From Deinobacterium chartae (GTDB lineage: Bacteria > Deinococcota > Deinococci > Deinococcales > Deinococcaceae), in NCBI RefSeq assembly GCF_014202645.1, contig NZ_JACHHG010000011.1, positions 1 through 64,000 on the forward strand: a stretch of 64,000 nucleotides of DNA. The letters are read 5' to 3'. Numbering within the stretch: position 1 is the stretch's first letter; each line of letters starts with the position of its first letter. This document shows, piece by piece, positions 8,309-20,000 of this stretch. Made by a program: the position numbers and the translations under genes. Below the pieces are notes generated by a model. It saw only the letters and a list, made by a program, of their open reading frames with translations. It ran no database searches and was not told the origin of the DNA.

Positions 8309-8623
8309 AACCCATTATCTCCGCAGATCGCCCTACCCCCTCGAGGAAACAGGCCTACCCTCATAAAACTAACTTAACGCGATAAAAAGACGGTTTTTAA
8401 ACATTTTCAGAGCGGTTCGAAACCGTAGCAACCGGTTGAAGCAGGTGAATGAAAAGCTGATAACAAGCGCGGCTCTAGCATTTTTTGTGGCTTTAGACGA
8501 CCGTGCTGGCGTGAAGTATTTCCCAATTTCAATAATGACCCTTTTTGTCGACTTTTTCATCGTTTGGTTTGTTCGGGAATGGAAAACTAACTCTCGCACC
8601 ACAACTCAAAAGGAGGTTCACCT
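8309..8623. promoter_or_regulatory. AT-rich upstream region of the subtilase
   Basis: This 315-base gap is markedly AT-richer than its surroundings between about 8360 and 8600. It must hold the promoters of the divergent DsbA-like and subtilase genes. AAAGGAGG at 8609-8616 is a near-perfect ribosome binding site for the GTG start at 8624. Short hydrophobic ORFs can be read here on both strands but show no coding character typical of the neighbours. Confidence 0.5.
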
Positions 8624-9865
8624 GTGAAGCAGTCTTCGCTACTTGTTTCGCTGGCTCTCGCCCTATCGCTTGCCGCCTGCGGTACCACGCCGCAGACTCC
8701 CCAGGTCTCGCAGGCCGAACTGGCCCCGCTTTACAATGCTCAGGACGAGGACGTTATTCCCGGGCAGTACATCGTCGCCCTCAAAGACGGCAGCTTCCTG
8801 TCGGGCGGCGATCTCGGCGCCCAGGCCGCAGACCGCGTGCTGAGCACACTGAACCTCAGCGCACAGGACGTGCAGATCCAGAACGTCTACGGCAGCGCGC
8901 TGCAGGGCTTCTCGGCCACGCTCAAGCCAGCGGCACTCGAACAGTTGCGCCGCGACCCCCGCGTCGCATATATCGAGGCAGACCGCAGCGTTCAACTCGA
9001 TCCACAAGAGGGCGAGCTCGGCTCACAAGCCACCCAGACCGGCGCAACCTGGGGCTTGGACCGGGTAGACCAGCGGGCCCTGCCGCTGAACAGCAGTTAC
9101 ACCTATAACCGCACCGGTGCGGGTGTTACCGCCTACATCGTCGATACCGGCATCCGAACCACCCACGCGGAGTTCGGCGGACGCGCACGCGCCGGATACA
9201 GCGCCATCAACGACGGACGCGGCAGCAACGACTGCAACGGGCACGGCACCCACGTGGCCGGAACCGTTGGAGGCAGCACCTACGGCGTGGCCAAGGGTGT
9301 CTCGCTGGTCGCGGTGCGGGTGCTGAACTGCAGCGGCAGCGGTTCGTACTCGGGCATCATTGCCGGACTCGACTGGATCGGCCGCAACAAGAGCGGTCCC
9401 TCGGTCGCCAACATGAGCCTGGGCGGCGGCGCCTCGACCAGCATCGACAACGCAGTCCAGAATCTGATCAACCGCGGCGTGACCGTGGCGGTCGCCGCCG
9501 GCAACGAAACCCAGAACGCCTGCAACGTCTCGCCCGCACGCGCAGCCAACGCCATCACCGTCGCCTCGAGCACGCGCACCGACGGGCTCTCGTACTTCTC
9601 GAACTACGGTTCCTGCGTGGACATCATTGCGCCCGGCAGCAGCATCACCAGCGCCTGGCACACCACCAACACCGCCACCAACACCATCAGCGGCACCTCG
9701 ATGGCCACCCCGCACGTCGCCGGCGCAGCCGCGCTGTACCTGCAGGGCAACCCCGGTGCCACCCCCGCCACCGTGCGCAACGCCCTGGTGAACCAGGGAA
9801 CCAGCGGGGTCATCAGCAGCACCCAGGGCACGCCCAACGTGCTGCTCTACACCCCCGCCCTGTAA
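8624..9865 (+). CDS. Subtilisin-like serine protease (S8, proteinase K/aqualysin group)
   Basis: A 413-residue secreted protease. The leader ends in a lipobox-like LAACG near residue 20. An I9 inhibitor propeptide spans about residues 45-120 ([12 protein letters not shown] to [10 protein letters not shown]). The catalytic triad is clear: Asp in [11 protein letters not shown], His in [10 protein letters not shown], Ser in [11 protein letters not shown]. Four or more Cys in the mature part resemble aqualysin. It would be autoprocessed and act outside the cytoplasm in protein degradation. Translation starts at GTG, chosen for the AAAGGAGG ribosome binding site. A hairpin at 9879 ends it. Confidence 0.94.
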   Translation: MKQSSLLVSLALALSLAACGTTPQTPQVSQAELAPLYNAQDEDVIPGQYIVALKDGSFLSGGDLGAQAADRVLSTLNLSAQDVQIQNVYGSALQGFSATLKPAALEQLRRDPRVAYIEADRSVQLDPQEGELGSQATQTGATWGLDRVDQRALPLNSSYTYNRTGAGVTAYIVDTGIRTTHAEFGGRARAGYSAINDGRGSNDCNGHGTHVAGTVGGSTYGVAKGVSLVAVRVLNCSGSGSYSGIIAGLDWIGRNKSGPSVANMSLGGGASTSIDNAVQNLINRGVTVAVAAGNETQNACNVSPARAANAITVASSTRTDGLSYFSNYGSCVDIIAPGSSITSAWHTTNTATNTISGTSMATPHVAGAAALYLQGNPGATPATVRNALVNQGTSGVISSTQGTPNVLLYTPAL

Positions 9866-9878
9866 ACGCAGCTTAACC

Positions 9879-9918
9879 TTGGGCCTCGAGGGACGTGCCT
9901 CGAGGCCCAACGGCTTTT
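9879..9918. terminator. Bidirectional terminator hairpin
   Basis: A 13-bp perfect stem (9879-9891 with 9898-9910) separates the convergent subtilase and NO synthase genes; CTTTTC follows on the plus strand. Confidence 0.65.
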
Positions 9919-11015
9919 CAGTGGACCGGACAGCCACCCGTGTCTTCGGGCGCAAAGAAGTTCGGTTTCAGCTCGAGGTCGTCGTAGCGGCGGTGAAAGA
10001 TCGGGCTGGTCGAACCCGAAATCGGCGGAACCAGCCAGCTCCAGCGGCCCTTCACCTCGCGTCCCTCGCGCGCCTCACGCGCCTCGAAGCGCACGAAGTG
10101 CTCGCTGACCGTGTGGTGGTCGCTGATCTTGACCCCGGCTGCATCGAAAGAGTGCAGCACCGCCGCGTGCAGTTCGATCAGCGCCCGGTCGCGCCACAGC
10201 GAACGCGCGCCCCGAACCCGCAGCCCCATGCGCCGGGCCACCTCGGGCAGCAGGTTGTAGCGGTCCTCGTCGGCCAGATTGCGCGCAGCGATCTCGGTTT
10301 CCACGTACCAGCCGTTGAACGGCGCGCAGCGGTACGATACGCCCCCGACCTCGAGGCGCATGTTCGAGATGACCGGCACCGCGTGCCAACGCAGGCCCAG
10401 CTCGGCAAACCACCCGAATTCCGGGTGGCTGATCAAAACCTCGAGGACCGCGTCCGGCGGAAGTTCAAACAGCCGCAGCTCTTTACCCACCCGGATTGCC
10501 AGCGGCAGCACGTCAAACGCAGTTCCCGGCCCGCCCCGCCAGCCCAGAGCCTGCAGGCGCGCGGTCAGCTCGAGGTTGCGCGGGTCACCCAGAACGCTGC
10601 CGTCGCTGCGGCGGTATCCGGCGTAGCGGATCAGCTGGTCGTTGAGAACCCGGATCGGGCGGTCCGGGTGAAAGACCGTGACGGTCGGACGGATGTTGCC
10701 GCCGTTCGTGGCCGAGCGCAGGTGCGCTACCAGCGCTGCGAACACCTCCTCGTGCGACTCGAGGTGCCGCATGTCGAACACGTCCAGGTAGCGCCAGTAG
10801 GCCCGCCCCACGCAGCGCACCGCGTTGCGCCACGCCACCCGGGCACCGTAGGACAGTTCCCCGTAGTCCTGCGTGTAGCGCCCGTACCGCACGAGCGCCT
10901 CCTCGACCTCGCGCAGGCGTGCGCAGAGTCCGGGACGCCCGGTTTCGCGGTGGTACAGCTCGAGGTAGGCGCGGGCCTCCTCGAGGGCGACGCCGGGGTC
11001 GGTCAGGGGAAGCAC
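9918..11015 (-). CDS. nos: Bacterial nitric-oxide synthase oxygenase
   Basis: A protein of about 365 residues matching the NOS oxygenase domain, which makes NO from arginine. The haem-thiolate Cys is in WRNAVRCVGR; other signatures are RSATNGGNIRPTVTVF, FNGWYVETEIAARNL and the C-terminal RWSWLVPPISGSTSPIF pterin/dimer region. No reductase domain is present, as in other bacterial NOS. The reading frame stays open up to 11165, but the family begins near VLPLTDPGVALEEARAYL, so I favour the GTG at 11015; this is uncertain. In D. radiodurans NOS has been linked to tryptophanyl-tRNA synthetase II and UV recovery; no such partner is adjacent. Confidence 0.9.
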   Translation of the reverse strand: MLPLTDPGVALEEARAYLELYHRETGRPGLCARLREVEEALVRYGRYTQDYGELSYGARVAWRNAVRCVGRAYWRYLDVFDMRHLESHEEVFAALVAHLRSATNGGNIRPTVTVFHPDRPIRVLNDQLIRYAGYRRSDGSVLGDPRNLELTARLQALGWRGGPGTAFDVLPLAIRVGKELRLFELPPDAVLEVLISHPEFGWFAELGLRWHAVPVISNMRLEVGGVSYRCAPFNGWYVETEIAARNLADEDRYNLLPEVARRMGLRVRGARSLWRDRALIELHAAVLHSFDAAGVKISDHHTVSEHFVRFEAREAREGREVKGRWSWLVPPISGSTSPIFHRRYDDLELKPNFFAPEDTGGCPVH

Positions 11016-11128
11016 GTCCCCAGGATGACAGGGGCCGCGCTGATGTTTGTCCCGGGGTAAGCACGGCCCGGAAAACCCGGCGCGCGCAGGCCGGGACTGC
11101 CGACACAGGCTGTCCCCAGCCCGCCCGC

Positions 11129-11157
11129 TTGACCCTCCCGGCACCCTGTGCTTAAGT
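11129..11157 (+). promoter_or_regulatory. Promoter of the pheST leader
   Basis: TTGACC at 11129-11134 and TTAAGT at 11152-11157 are separated by 17 bases. Transcription would start close to the ATG at 11164, about 150 bases before pheS. Confidence 0.5.
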
Positions 11158-11163
11158 GAGGAC

Positions 11164-11229
11164 ATGGCTCTTGAAAGGAACAGCGTGTCCGAACGTTCGC
11201 CCTTTACGGGTGCGGGGGGAAGCGCGTAA
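11164..11229 (+). CDS. Putative 21-residue leader peptide of pheST
   Basis: A short ORF (ATG 11164, TAA 11227) begins six bases after the predicted -10 box, so it could be translated from a leaderless transcript. It has a single Phe codon (TTT at 11203-11205, codon 14) shortly before a hairpin, and its stop lies inside that hairpin (GTAAGCC/GGCTTAC, 11226-11241). A terminator follows at 11255. The layout resembles a translation-coupled attenuator, but one Phe codon is far fewer than in the E. coli pheST leader, so the role is tentative. Confidence 0.35.
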   Translation: MALERNSVSERSPFTGAGGSA

Positions 11230-12383
<1,154 letters not shown>

Positions 12384-12384
<1 letters not shown>

Positions 12385-14735
12385 TGCTGATCGCCTATTC
12401 CTGGCTGAAAGAGCTGCTGCCCGACCTGCCCGCCCCGCACGACCTCGAGCCGGTCCTGGCCCGCATGGGCTTGCCCCTCGAGGAGATCATGGAGATCCCG
12501 GCCGCCCCTCAGGGCGTGCTGTACGGCGAGGTCGAGCGCTGCGTGCCCCTCGAGGGCACCGAACTGCGCGTTCTGACCGTGCGGGTGGGCCAGAGCGAGC
12601 CGATCACGGTCGCGACCGGAGCGCCCAACGCGCGCGCCGGGGTCGGGGTCGCCATCGCGCCTCCGGGCACGGTGATCGAAGGACAGACCCTGGGGGTGCG
12701 CGAGATGCAGGGCGTGTCCTCGTGGGGCATGGCCTGCTCGCCCAAGGAGCTCGGGATCGGGGAGTACGCGGGCGGCCTGCTGCTGCTGCCCAGCGGCAGC
12801 GCCGAGCCCGGCACGCCCCTGAGCGAGCTGTGGCCCGCCGAGACCGTACTCGACGTAGAAGTCACCCCCAACCGCGCCGACGTGCTCTCGGCCCTGGGCC
12901 TCGCCCGCGACCTCGCCGCCTTCTTGCGCCTCGAGCTGCGCGAGCCGGGCCCGGGCCTCGCCCCGGAACCCGGGCGCGCCAACGCCGACGTGATCCTCGA
13001 GCACCCCGCCGCCGACCGCTTCGTGGCGCGCAGCGCCTCGGGCCTCGAGAACGGCCCCAGCCCGCTGTGGATCCAGCGCCGCCTGCTGGCCGCCGGACTG
13101 CGCCCCATCAACGTGGCGGTGGACGTCTCGAACTACGTGATGCTCGAACTCGGACAGCCCACCGCCATGTACGACGCCCGCGACCTCGCGGGACGCCGCC
13201 TCGCGGCCAGCCCCGCCCGCCAGGGCGAGACCGTGATCGGGCTCGACGGCGAGGAGTACGTCCTCGAGGAGGGCGACGTGGTGATCCGCGGCGACGAGGA
13301 CCGCATCGTCGGCATCGCCGGCATCCTGGGCGCCCAGCACGGATCGGTGCGCGACGACACCCGCGACCTGATCCTCGAGGCCGCGCACTTTGACCCGGTC
13401 AAGCTGCGCATGACCGCGCGCCGCCTGGGCCTGGCCACCGACGCCGTGTACCGCTACGAGCGCGGCGTGGACCCCGAGCTCGCCCCGCGCGCCGCCGACC
13501 GCATCATGGAACTGCTGCGCCAGGCCGGAGCGCGCATCGATCCGGGCGCGACCGACGCGGGCCGCCCCGCCCCGGCCAAGGTCCTGAGCCTCGCCCCCGA
13601 CTACGCCCGCCGCCTGCTGGGCATGCACATCCCCGACGACGAGATGCGGGGCATCCTCGAGCGCCTGGGCGCCCGGGTGAGCCTCGAGGAGGGAACGCTG
13701 CAGGTCACCCCGCCCTCCTGGCGCGTGGACCTGCACCTGCCCGAGGACCTGATCGAGGAGGTCGCGCGCCTGCACGGCTACGAGAGCCTGCCCGAGACGC
13801 TGCCGGTGCTGCGGGTCGCCGCCGACAACGAGGCCCTGGTGCGCGCCGCGAGGATGCGCCGCGACCTCAAGCGCGCCTTCGCGGGCCTGGGCTTCCAGGA
13901 AGTGGTGAACTACAGCTTCACCTCGGACGAGGAGGCCCGCGCCGCCCGCGCCGAACTGCCCGGCGTGCGCCTGCGCAACCCGCTCACCGCCGACCGCACC
14001 GCGCTGCGCACCGCCCTGTACCCGGGCCTGCTGCGCACCAGCCACGTCAACGCCGCCGAGAAGCGCCTGCTGATCTTCGAGCTCGGGCGCATCTTCCCGG
14101 CGGCGGGCGAAACCGAGGCCTTCGGTGCCCTGATGCGCGGCCCGCTGGCACCCGCCGGATGGTCCTCGGCCCTCGAGGGCGGTTTCTACGCCTTCAAGAG
14201 CCTGCTCGAGGCGGCCGCCCAGGCCCTGGGGGCCGAGCTGAGCGTGCGCGCCTACCCGGACCGCGCGCAGGTGCCCGCCCACCTGCACCCCGGCATTGCC
14301 GGACGCGTGTTCTGGAACGGCCAGGAAGCCGGCTGGATCGGTGAGCTGCACCCCGCCGTGGCCGCCGCCACCGCAGCCCGCGAGCGCATCTACCTGCTCG
14401 AGATGCACCTTCCGCTGGCGGCGCGCGAATGGACCTTCCAGGACCCCAGCCGCGCCCCGGCCTCGCTGCGCGACCTCGCCATCATCGCGCCCCTCGAGGT
14501 GTCGTACGGCGAGATGATCGACCTGCTGCGCCAAGAGGGCGGCGAGCTCCTCGAGTCCGCCGAGGCCTTCGACGTGTACCGCGGAACCCCCATCCCCGAG
14601 GGCCAGCGCTCGGTCGCCATCCGCCTGACCTTCCGCGGCAAGCGCACCCTGCAAGACGCCGACGTGGACCCGGTGTTCGCGCACCTGCGCGAACGGGTCA
14701 AGGCCGCAGGCTGGAGCATCCGCGAAGCGCAGTAA
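12384..14735 (+). CDS. pheT: Phenylalanyl-tRNA synthetase beta subunit
   Basis: A 783-residue beta subunit. In order: the EMAP/OB-type tRNA-binding domain (about residues 40-150), B3/B4 editing region with INVAVDVSNYVMLELGQPTAMYD near residue 238, the B5 domain near residues 400-470, the core-like domain with FQEVVNYSFTS near residue 505, and the C-terminal anticodon-recognition fold (ferredoxin-like FDX-ACB, ending IREAQ). It edits mischarged Tyr-tRNA and binds tRNA-Phe. It is translationally coupled to pheS. I count 15 CTCGAG hexamers in this 2.35-kb gene, typical of the host genes. Confidence 0.96.
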
Positions 14736-14760
14736 AGCAAGCCTGTAAGCCATCCCCTCG

Positions 14761-14820
14761 AGGAGCGGGGCGACCGGGAGCAACTTCCCCTTCGCCCCGC
14801 TCCTTGCTTGCTTGCCTTTT
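14761..14820 (+). terminator. Terminator of pheST
   Basis: A 13-bp stem (14761-14773 with 14792-14804) is followed by a T-rich tail ending in CTTTT at 14816-14820. Confidence 0.65.
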
Positions 14821-14834
14821 CGCTCATCTCTGGC

Positions 14835-14863
14835 TTGACGCCCCCGGCGACCTACGCTAAACT
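14835..14863 (+). promoter_or_regulatory. Promoter of tRNA-Pro and tRNA-Gly
   Basis: TTGACG (14835-14840) and TAAACT (14858-14863) with a 17-base spacer lie 13 bases before tRNA-Pro. Confidence 0.75.
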
Positions 14864-14876
14864 CAGGGACGCGCAT

Positions 14877-14953
<77 letters not shown>

Positions 14954-14963
14954 GAGTTTGCAT

Positions 14964-15038
<75 letters not shown>

Positions 15039-15043
15039 ACATG

Positions 15044-15070
15044 AGCACTCCCTCCCGGGGAGTGCTTTTC
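15044..15070 (+). terminator. Terminator after tRNA-Gly
   Basis: A 9-bp stem (15044-15052 with 15058-15066) followed by TTTC. Confidence 0.75.
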
Positions 15071-15099
15071 TTGAGTTTGCGGCGCGGGTCCGTTAAAAT
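15071..15099 (+). promoter_or_regulatory. Promoter of tRNA-Arg
   Basis: TTGAGT (15071-15076) and TAAAAT (15094-15099) with a 17-base spacer. Confidence 0.75.
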
Positions 15100-15116
15100 A
15101 CCACCGCGCCCCGCGT

Positions 15117-15193
<77 letters not shown>

Positions 15194-15215
15194 AGATAAA
15201 AGCCTTTGGTGCGCG

Positions 15216-15255
15216 AAATAGAGGATTGGCCAAATGAACCAATCCTCTATTTTTC
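15216..15255 (+). terminator. Terminator after tRNA-Arg
   Basis: A 14-base left arm (15216-15229) pairs with 15239-15252, and the T-run ends at 15254. Confidence 0.8.
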
Positions 15256-15344
15256 TGGTTGTACGCCTACGTTGACAGCTACGAAGCAAAAATCACCCTG
15301 AACTTGCGTGGATTTTGAGGCGCGGCCTCCCATTATCCTGCGGC

Positions 15345-15560
15345 ATGCCCGACTACACCTGCCCGGCCTGCATCGAGGTACAGCCCCTGGTCCTCCACAT
15401 CACCCAGCAGCCCACCGGGGAACTCTACCGGGTCTTCCAAACCTGCCAGGGACTGCATTACGACGAGTCCGGCGAGGTCCTCGAGGCCGAAGCAGGCGCC
15501 GTCGTGCGAACAGGCCGATCAGGTCGTTGCCGCCACTTAGATGCAGTTGTCGTCAAGTAG
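15345..15560 (+). CDS. Small hypothetical protein, possibly 3'-truncated
   Basis: A 71-residue ORF starting MPDYTCPACIEV with a CPAC knuckle and one more Cys (QTCQG). TATCCT at 15334-15339 is five bases before the ATG, as at other leaderless starts here, which supports a real start. The first ~50 residues have host-like CTCGAG usage, but the tail (after about residue 52) turns Arg-rich and compositionally different, as if the original end was lost at the island border. Function unknown. Confidence 0.45.
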   Translation: MPDYTCPACIEVQPLVLHITQQPTGELYRVFQTCQGLHYDESGEVLEAEAGAVVRTGRSGRCRHLDAVVVK

Positions 15561-15605
15561 TTCGTCGAGCATTTCCAGTTTGAAGGGACGAGTGGTTTTG
15601 GGCAT
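15537..15605 (-). pseudogene. Possible transposase N-terminal remnant
   Basis: A 22-codon minus-strand ORF reads MPKTTRPFKLEMLDE followed by seven more residues, with GGGAAGGA upstream as a ribosome binding site. The Leu-Asp-Glu-Leu-Leu stretch recalls the start of IS256-type transposases, which I cannot confirm. No inverted repeats or further transposase sequence are seen. The rest of 15606-15840 is AT-rich and contains no gene that I can support. Confidence 0.3.
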
Positions 15606-15828
15606 AGGGAATCCTTCCCGAAGGGTATATTCCACTCTCCGTTACCCTCAAAATCTGTTCGCACTCAACTTGTAAGTACCTGCTTGGTCCCCTCACCGGG
15701 CCGTATTTTGTCGTATTTGATTAGATTTTTTCTTAAAAAAGGCCCATCTCTCTTCGCCGCAGGTCCCCACTTTGCCCTGGTCACGCTGCACACTGCCGAA
15801 GGACCTAACTTCTTAATAGAAGGCATGT

Positions 15829-15842
15829 TATCCTGAAACTCT
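15829..15842 (+). promoter_or_regulatory. Candidate promoter of the BREX operon
   Basis: TATCCT at 15829-15834 lies eight bases before the brxA ATG, with no ribosome binding site between. The upstream 100 bases are AT-rich. No -35 match is clear. Confidence 0.4.
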
Positions 15843-16544
15843 ATGGCCTCTTCATCGACCGTTCACGATAGTCGCACCCTGATGGTCGAGGATCTGCAGC
15901 GCCTGTTGGACGCCGTTCCAGAAGGGGGCCGTCAGGCATATCACCACGCGATTGTCGAGGACAACCTTCTGTTAAAGAAGACAACACGGACCCGTAAGGT
16001 GAGCTGGAAGTATCTGCAGCGGCTGTACGGTTTCGACGACCCTGCATACACCCGACTTAACCGGCTTTACCACGCCCATCCTGGTGCACTGCCGCTCCTC
16101 GCACTCTTGATTGGCCTGACGCGTGATCACATCATGCACGCAACCGCTGAATTTATCCTGCCGCAACCCTATGGGAGCGTGGTTGATCTTCCCTCGCTCA
16201 AAGCCTGGATGTCGCAATACTGGGGTGACACCCGCACCGAAACGTCACGGCATGCCATTGCTCAGCGCGTGCTATCCAGTTGGGCGCAAAGCGGTCATCT
16301 AAAGGGGATCAAGACCAAACGCCGCATTCGTGTGGCCCCCTCACCAGAAGCGGTGGCCTTTGCCCTCTACCTGGGCCACCAGGAGGGCGCGCGCGGACTG
16401 CTGCTATACCAGACCGTGTATGCTCGAGCGCTCGATGCTAGCGAGGGAGAACTCGACGAGCTCGCGTACCAGGCAAGCACACTTGGACAACTCAAATACC
16501 GCCGGATTGCTGACGTCCTCGAGATTACCTTTCCAGAACCATGA
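15843..16544 (+). CDS. brxA: BREX protein BrxA (DUF1819)
   Basis: A 233-residue protein of the BrxA/DUF1819 family, a small helical DNA-associated protein found first in type I BREX operons. Visible family traits are the early HHAIVEDNLLLKKTTRTRKVS region, LTRDHIMHATAEF near residue 95, and the winged-helix-like tail from LSSWAQSGHL onward. It is the first gene of the operon and overlaps brxB by four bases (ATGA). Its exact role in exclusion is not settled in the literature known to me. Family call rests on overall pattern and its position before brxB and brxC. Confidence 0.88.
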   Translation: MASSSTVHDSRTLMVEDLQRLLDAVPEGGRQAYHHAIVEDNLLLKKTTRTRKVSWKYLQRLYGFDDPAYTRLNRLYHAHPGALPLLALLIGLTRDHIMHATAEFILPQPYGSVVDLPSLKAWMSQYWGDTRTETSRHAIAQRVLSSWAQSGHLKGIKTKRRIRVAPSPEAVAFALYLGHQEGARGLLLYQTVYARALDASEGELDELAYQASTLGQLKYRRIADVLEITFPEP

Positions 16545-17083
16545 GCCCCTTAAATAACCTGCTAAAAACCTACCGCCAGCACCACGTGCACCGTGACCTG
16601 CCATGGCCCGACAACCTCGCAGGTCCGCAACGCGTCTGGTTCGCTGTCTACCCCCCGGAGGACGAGCGCCGCTTGCGCACCCGCCTTGCGGAGTTCGAAA
16701 TCGCGACCAAGGAACACGGCCGTGGCTGGCGACATGTTGATCTCACCGACGTTTTTGCACGCTGGATGGCTACACACCCGTACCGAGAGGCTTACTTCCA
16801 GAACCCTAGCCTGATCGGCGGTGCCCTCGAGGGCTTTCACGAGCACATCACCCAACTCCTAGAGCGAGAACTCAACGAGGCTGACTCGCACACTGTCGTG
16901 GCCGTCACCGGAGCCGCCTCCCTGTACGGCCTCACCAAGGTTTCCCGTGTCGTTTCCGACGTCGCCAGTGGCATCCGTGGACGACTGCTCTTGTTCTTCC
17001 CCGGCACATACACCCACCAGTCCTACCACCTGCTCGGCGTGGGGGACGGCTGGAACTATCTCTCGATTCCCATCACCGTCTGA
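16541..17083 (+). CDS. brxB: BREX protein BrxB (DUF1788)
   Basis: A 180-residue DUF1788 protein. Recognisable segments are RVWFAVYPPEDERRLR, WRHVDLTDVFARWMA, VVAVTGAASLYGLTKVS and the C-terminal RLLLFFPGTYTHQSYHLLGVGDGWNYL, which is strongly conserved in BrxB. It is needed for BREX in tested systems, probably as part of the complex with BrxC and PglZ. It overlaps brxA (ATGA) and is followed 14 bases later by brxC with AGGAAGG as ribosome binding site. Confidence 0.93.
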   Translation: MSPLNNLLKTYRQHHVHRDLPWPDNLAGPQRVWFAVYPPEDERRLRTRLAEFEIATKEHGRGWRHVDLTDVFARWMATHPYREAYFQNPSLIGGALEGFHEHITQLLERELNEADSHTVVAVTGAASLYGLTKVSRVVSDVASGIRGRLLLFFPGTYTHQSYHLLGVGDGWNYLSIPITV

Positions 17084-17097
17084 ACAGGAAGGTCACC

Positions 17098-20000
17098 GTG
17101 AACAACGCCGACGTCTTCGCTCGCAATCCCCTGCACACCGACATCCCAAACCAGGGCGTCTCGAGTCTCGGCACGCCGCGCCGGCCGGAGGAGTGGCGCG
17201 TGCTGCAATGGGAGCTCGAGAGTTTCGTCTGCGAGGGCGAGTACGCCCGCGGGCTGGAAAAGATCCTCAGCTCATACCTGCAGAACGTCGAAGCGCCCGA
17301 GCAGCCGTCCGTGTGGGTAAGCGGCTTCTACGGCAGCGGCAAGTCTCACCTCGTGCGCGTCCTCGAGTACCTCTGGCGCAACCCGGTCTTCCCGAGCGGC
17401 ACGCCCGCCGAGGGTCGGCAGGCGCGTGACCTCGTCGAACTGCCCGAGGACGTGCGCGTGCACCTGCGTGAGCTCAGTACCAAGGGCAAACAGGCTGGGG
17501 GGCTGTGGTCGGCAGCGGGCACCCTCAACAGTGGCGTCGCCGAGTACGCGCGCATGGCTTTCTTGCAGATCGCGTTCCGCGCGGCTGGCCTGCCCGAGGC
17601 CCTGCACCAAGCACGCCTCGTCCTGTGGCTGCACGACCGCGGGGTGCTCGACGCGACGCGCCAGGCGGTCGAGGCAGCCGGGGGCGATTGGGGGTACGAG
17701 CTGCGGAACATGTTCGTCTCGCCAATCCTGGCGCAAGCGGTGCGCGCGCACGCCCTGCCCGGCCTTGGCAGCGACGACGCGGCCCTCGAAGCCCTGCGGC
17801 ACCAGTTCCCACAGGTGCAAGACGTCACGAACGAGGAACTCGTCGACACCCTCACGGCCGTCTTCCGCTACGTCACGGACGGCAGCGGCAAGGCCCCGTG
17901 TACGCTGTTCGTGCTCGACGAGCTGCAGCAGTACATCGGGGAGAGCAACGAGCGCGCGATGCAGGTGCAGGAACTCGTCGAGACCTGCAGCAAGCGCTTC
18001 CAGGGGAAGGTTCTGGTGATCGCGACCGGCCAGTCCGCCATGAGCGCCACGCCACAACTCGCGCGTATCCGGGGCCGCTTCCCGCTTTCCGTGGAACTCA
18101 GCGATGCGGACGTGGAGAACGTGATCCGCAAGGTGATCCTCCGCAAGAACCCCGCCGCGGTGGACGTGGTGCGCAACACCCTCGACGCCACCAGCGGCGA
18201 AATTGACCGTCACCTGGCCGGCAGCAAGTTCGCCGCGCGCCATGAGGACAAGAACGTCCTCGTCGCCGACTACCCGCTCCTGCCCACCCGTCGGCGCTTC
18301 TGGGAGAAGGTGCTGCGGGCCATCGACCGTGGCGGCAGCGCAGGCCAGTTGCGCAGCCAGCTCCGCATCACGCACGAGGCCAGCAAAAGCGTCGCTGCCC
18401 GTCCTGTTGGGCATGTCGTCGGCGCGGACTTCATCTACGACCAGCAGGTTGCGCACATGAAGCAGGCGGGTGTGCTGCTCCCCGAAACGGACAGCATGAT
18501 CGCGCGCCTCAACGACGGCACCCCAGATGGCCAGTTGCGTCAGCGGCTCGCGCAGACCATCTTCCTGCTCGGCAAGCTCGGCACGGACGAGGGCGTCAAG
18601 GCCGACGCCGCCACGCTCGCCGACCTGATCGTGGAGGACCTGCCTGCGGGCAGCACGGCGCTGCGCGCCCGTATCCCGGACCTGCTGGCCGACCTCGTCG
18701 AGCGCGGCGAGGTCATGCAGGTCGCAGACAGCTACCGCCTGCAGACCCGCGAGGGCGCTGAGTGGACAAGCGCCTTCAACAACGCGTATGGCCGCATCTT
18801 CAACGACAGCGTCCGCCTCGCCCAGGAGCGCGCCCGGCTCCTGCGTGAAGCGGTGCAGGCGACCCTCAAACCCGTCACCGCCGTTCAAGGTGAATCCCGC
18901 ACGCCACGCAAGATCGACCTGCACCTCTCCGACAACGCCCCTGACGTCGCCAGTAGCGCCGTCCCGGTGTGGGTGCGTGACGAGTGGAGCACGACTCTTG
19001 AAACGGTACGCGGCGAGGCCCGCGCGTACGGCCTTGAAGGTGCCCAGGGTGCGGTCGTTCATGTGCATCTGCCGAAACTTCGCGACCAAGACCTACGCCG
19101 AGCGCTGGCCGCCAAGCTGGCCGCCACGGAGGTGCTGAATGCGCGTGCGAACGCGAATACGCCCGAGGCACGCGAGGCGCAGGCAGCCATGAAGACCCGC
19201 TCGGACCAGGCGGACGCGGAAGTGCGAGGCATCATTGCCGACATCGTGAACGGCGGCCGCGTCTTTCAGGGCGGTGGGAACGAGGTCGGCGAGGGCAGCT
19301 TGCGCGCCAGCGTGCAGGCAGCTGTGACGAGCGCCCTCGCACGCCTCTACCCGAACTTCGCCACCGCGGACGATCCCCGCTGGGCGCAGGTGTTCAGGAA
19401 CGCGCGCAACGGCAGCACCAGCGCCCTGGAAGCCATCGGGCACAAGAGTGAGCCAGAGCAGCATCCGGTGTCCAAAGCAGTGCTTGGCATCATCGGTCCC
19501 GGAGCGCGAGGCAGCGACGTGCGCAAAGCGCTGACCGCGCCGCCGTACGGGTGGCCGCAGGACGCAATTGACGGGACGCTCGTCCTGCTGATGCTCACGG
19601 GCCATCTCAAGGCCAGCGTGAACGGCTCCCCGGTGGATGCTAAGGCGATCGAGGCGAGCAAGATCAACCAGATCGAGTTCAAGCCTGAGAACATCGTTAT
19701 CACAAAGCTGCAGCGCATCGCGGTCCGCAAACTGCTCACCGAGGCCGACATCAACGTCGGCTCGGGCCTAGAAGGGCAGGGCGTTGCACGTCTCCTCGCA
19801 GACCTGCTGGAATTCCACCGCCAGACGGGCGGAGAGGCGCCCCTACCGGAACCGCGGGATACGGCTTGGCTGAAACACGGCGCCTCCCTGCAGGGAAACG
19901 AGCAGCTCCTGTGGGCGTACCAGAAGCGCGAGGATCTCGGCGCTGAGTGGAAACGCACCCGCGCGCAGGCAGACCTGGCCAAAGAGCGCCTCAAGGACTG

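Noticed and set aside
8369-8627. Short hydrophobic ORFs on both strands of the AT-rich gap
   Set aside because: The plus-strand frame starts at TTG without a ribosome binding site and runs over the subtilase start. The minus frame has no host-like codon use. I treat the region as regulatory.
11047-11229. 60-codon plus-strand ORF upstream of pheS
   Set aside because: Its first 39 codons lie opposite or before the NO synthase start and upstream of the pheST promoter. Only the last 21 codons, from ATG 11164, fit the predicted transcript.
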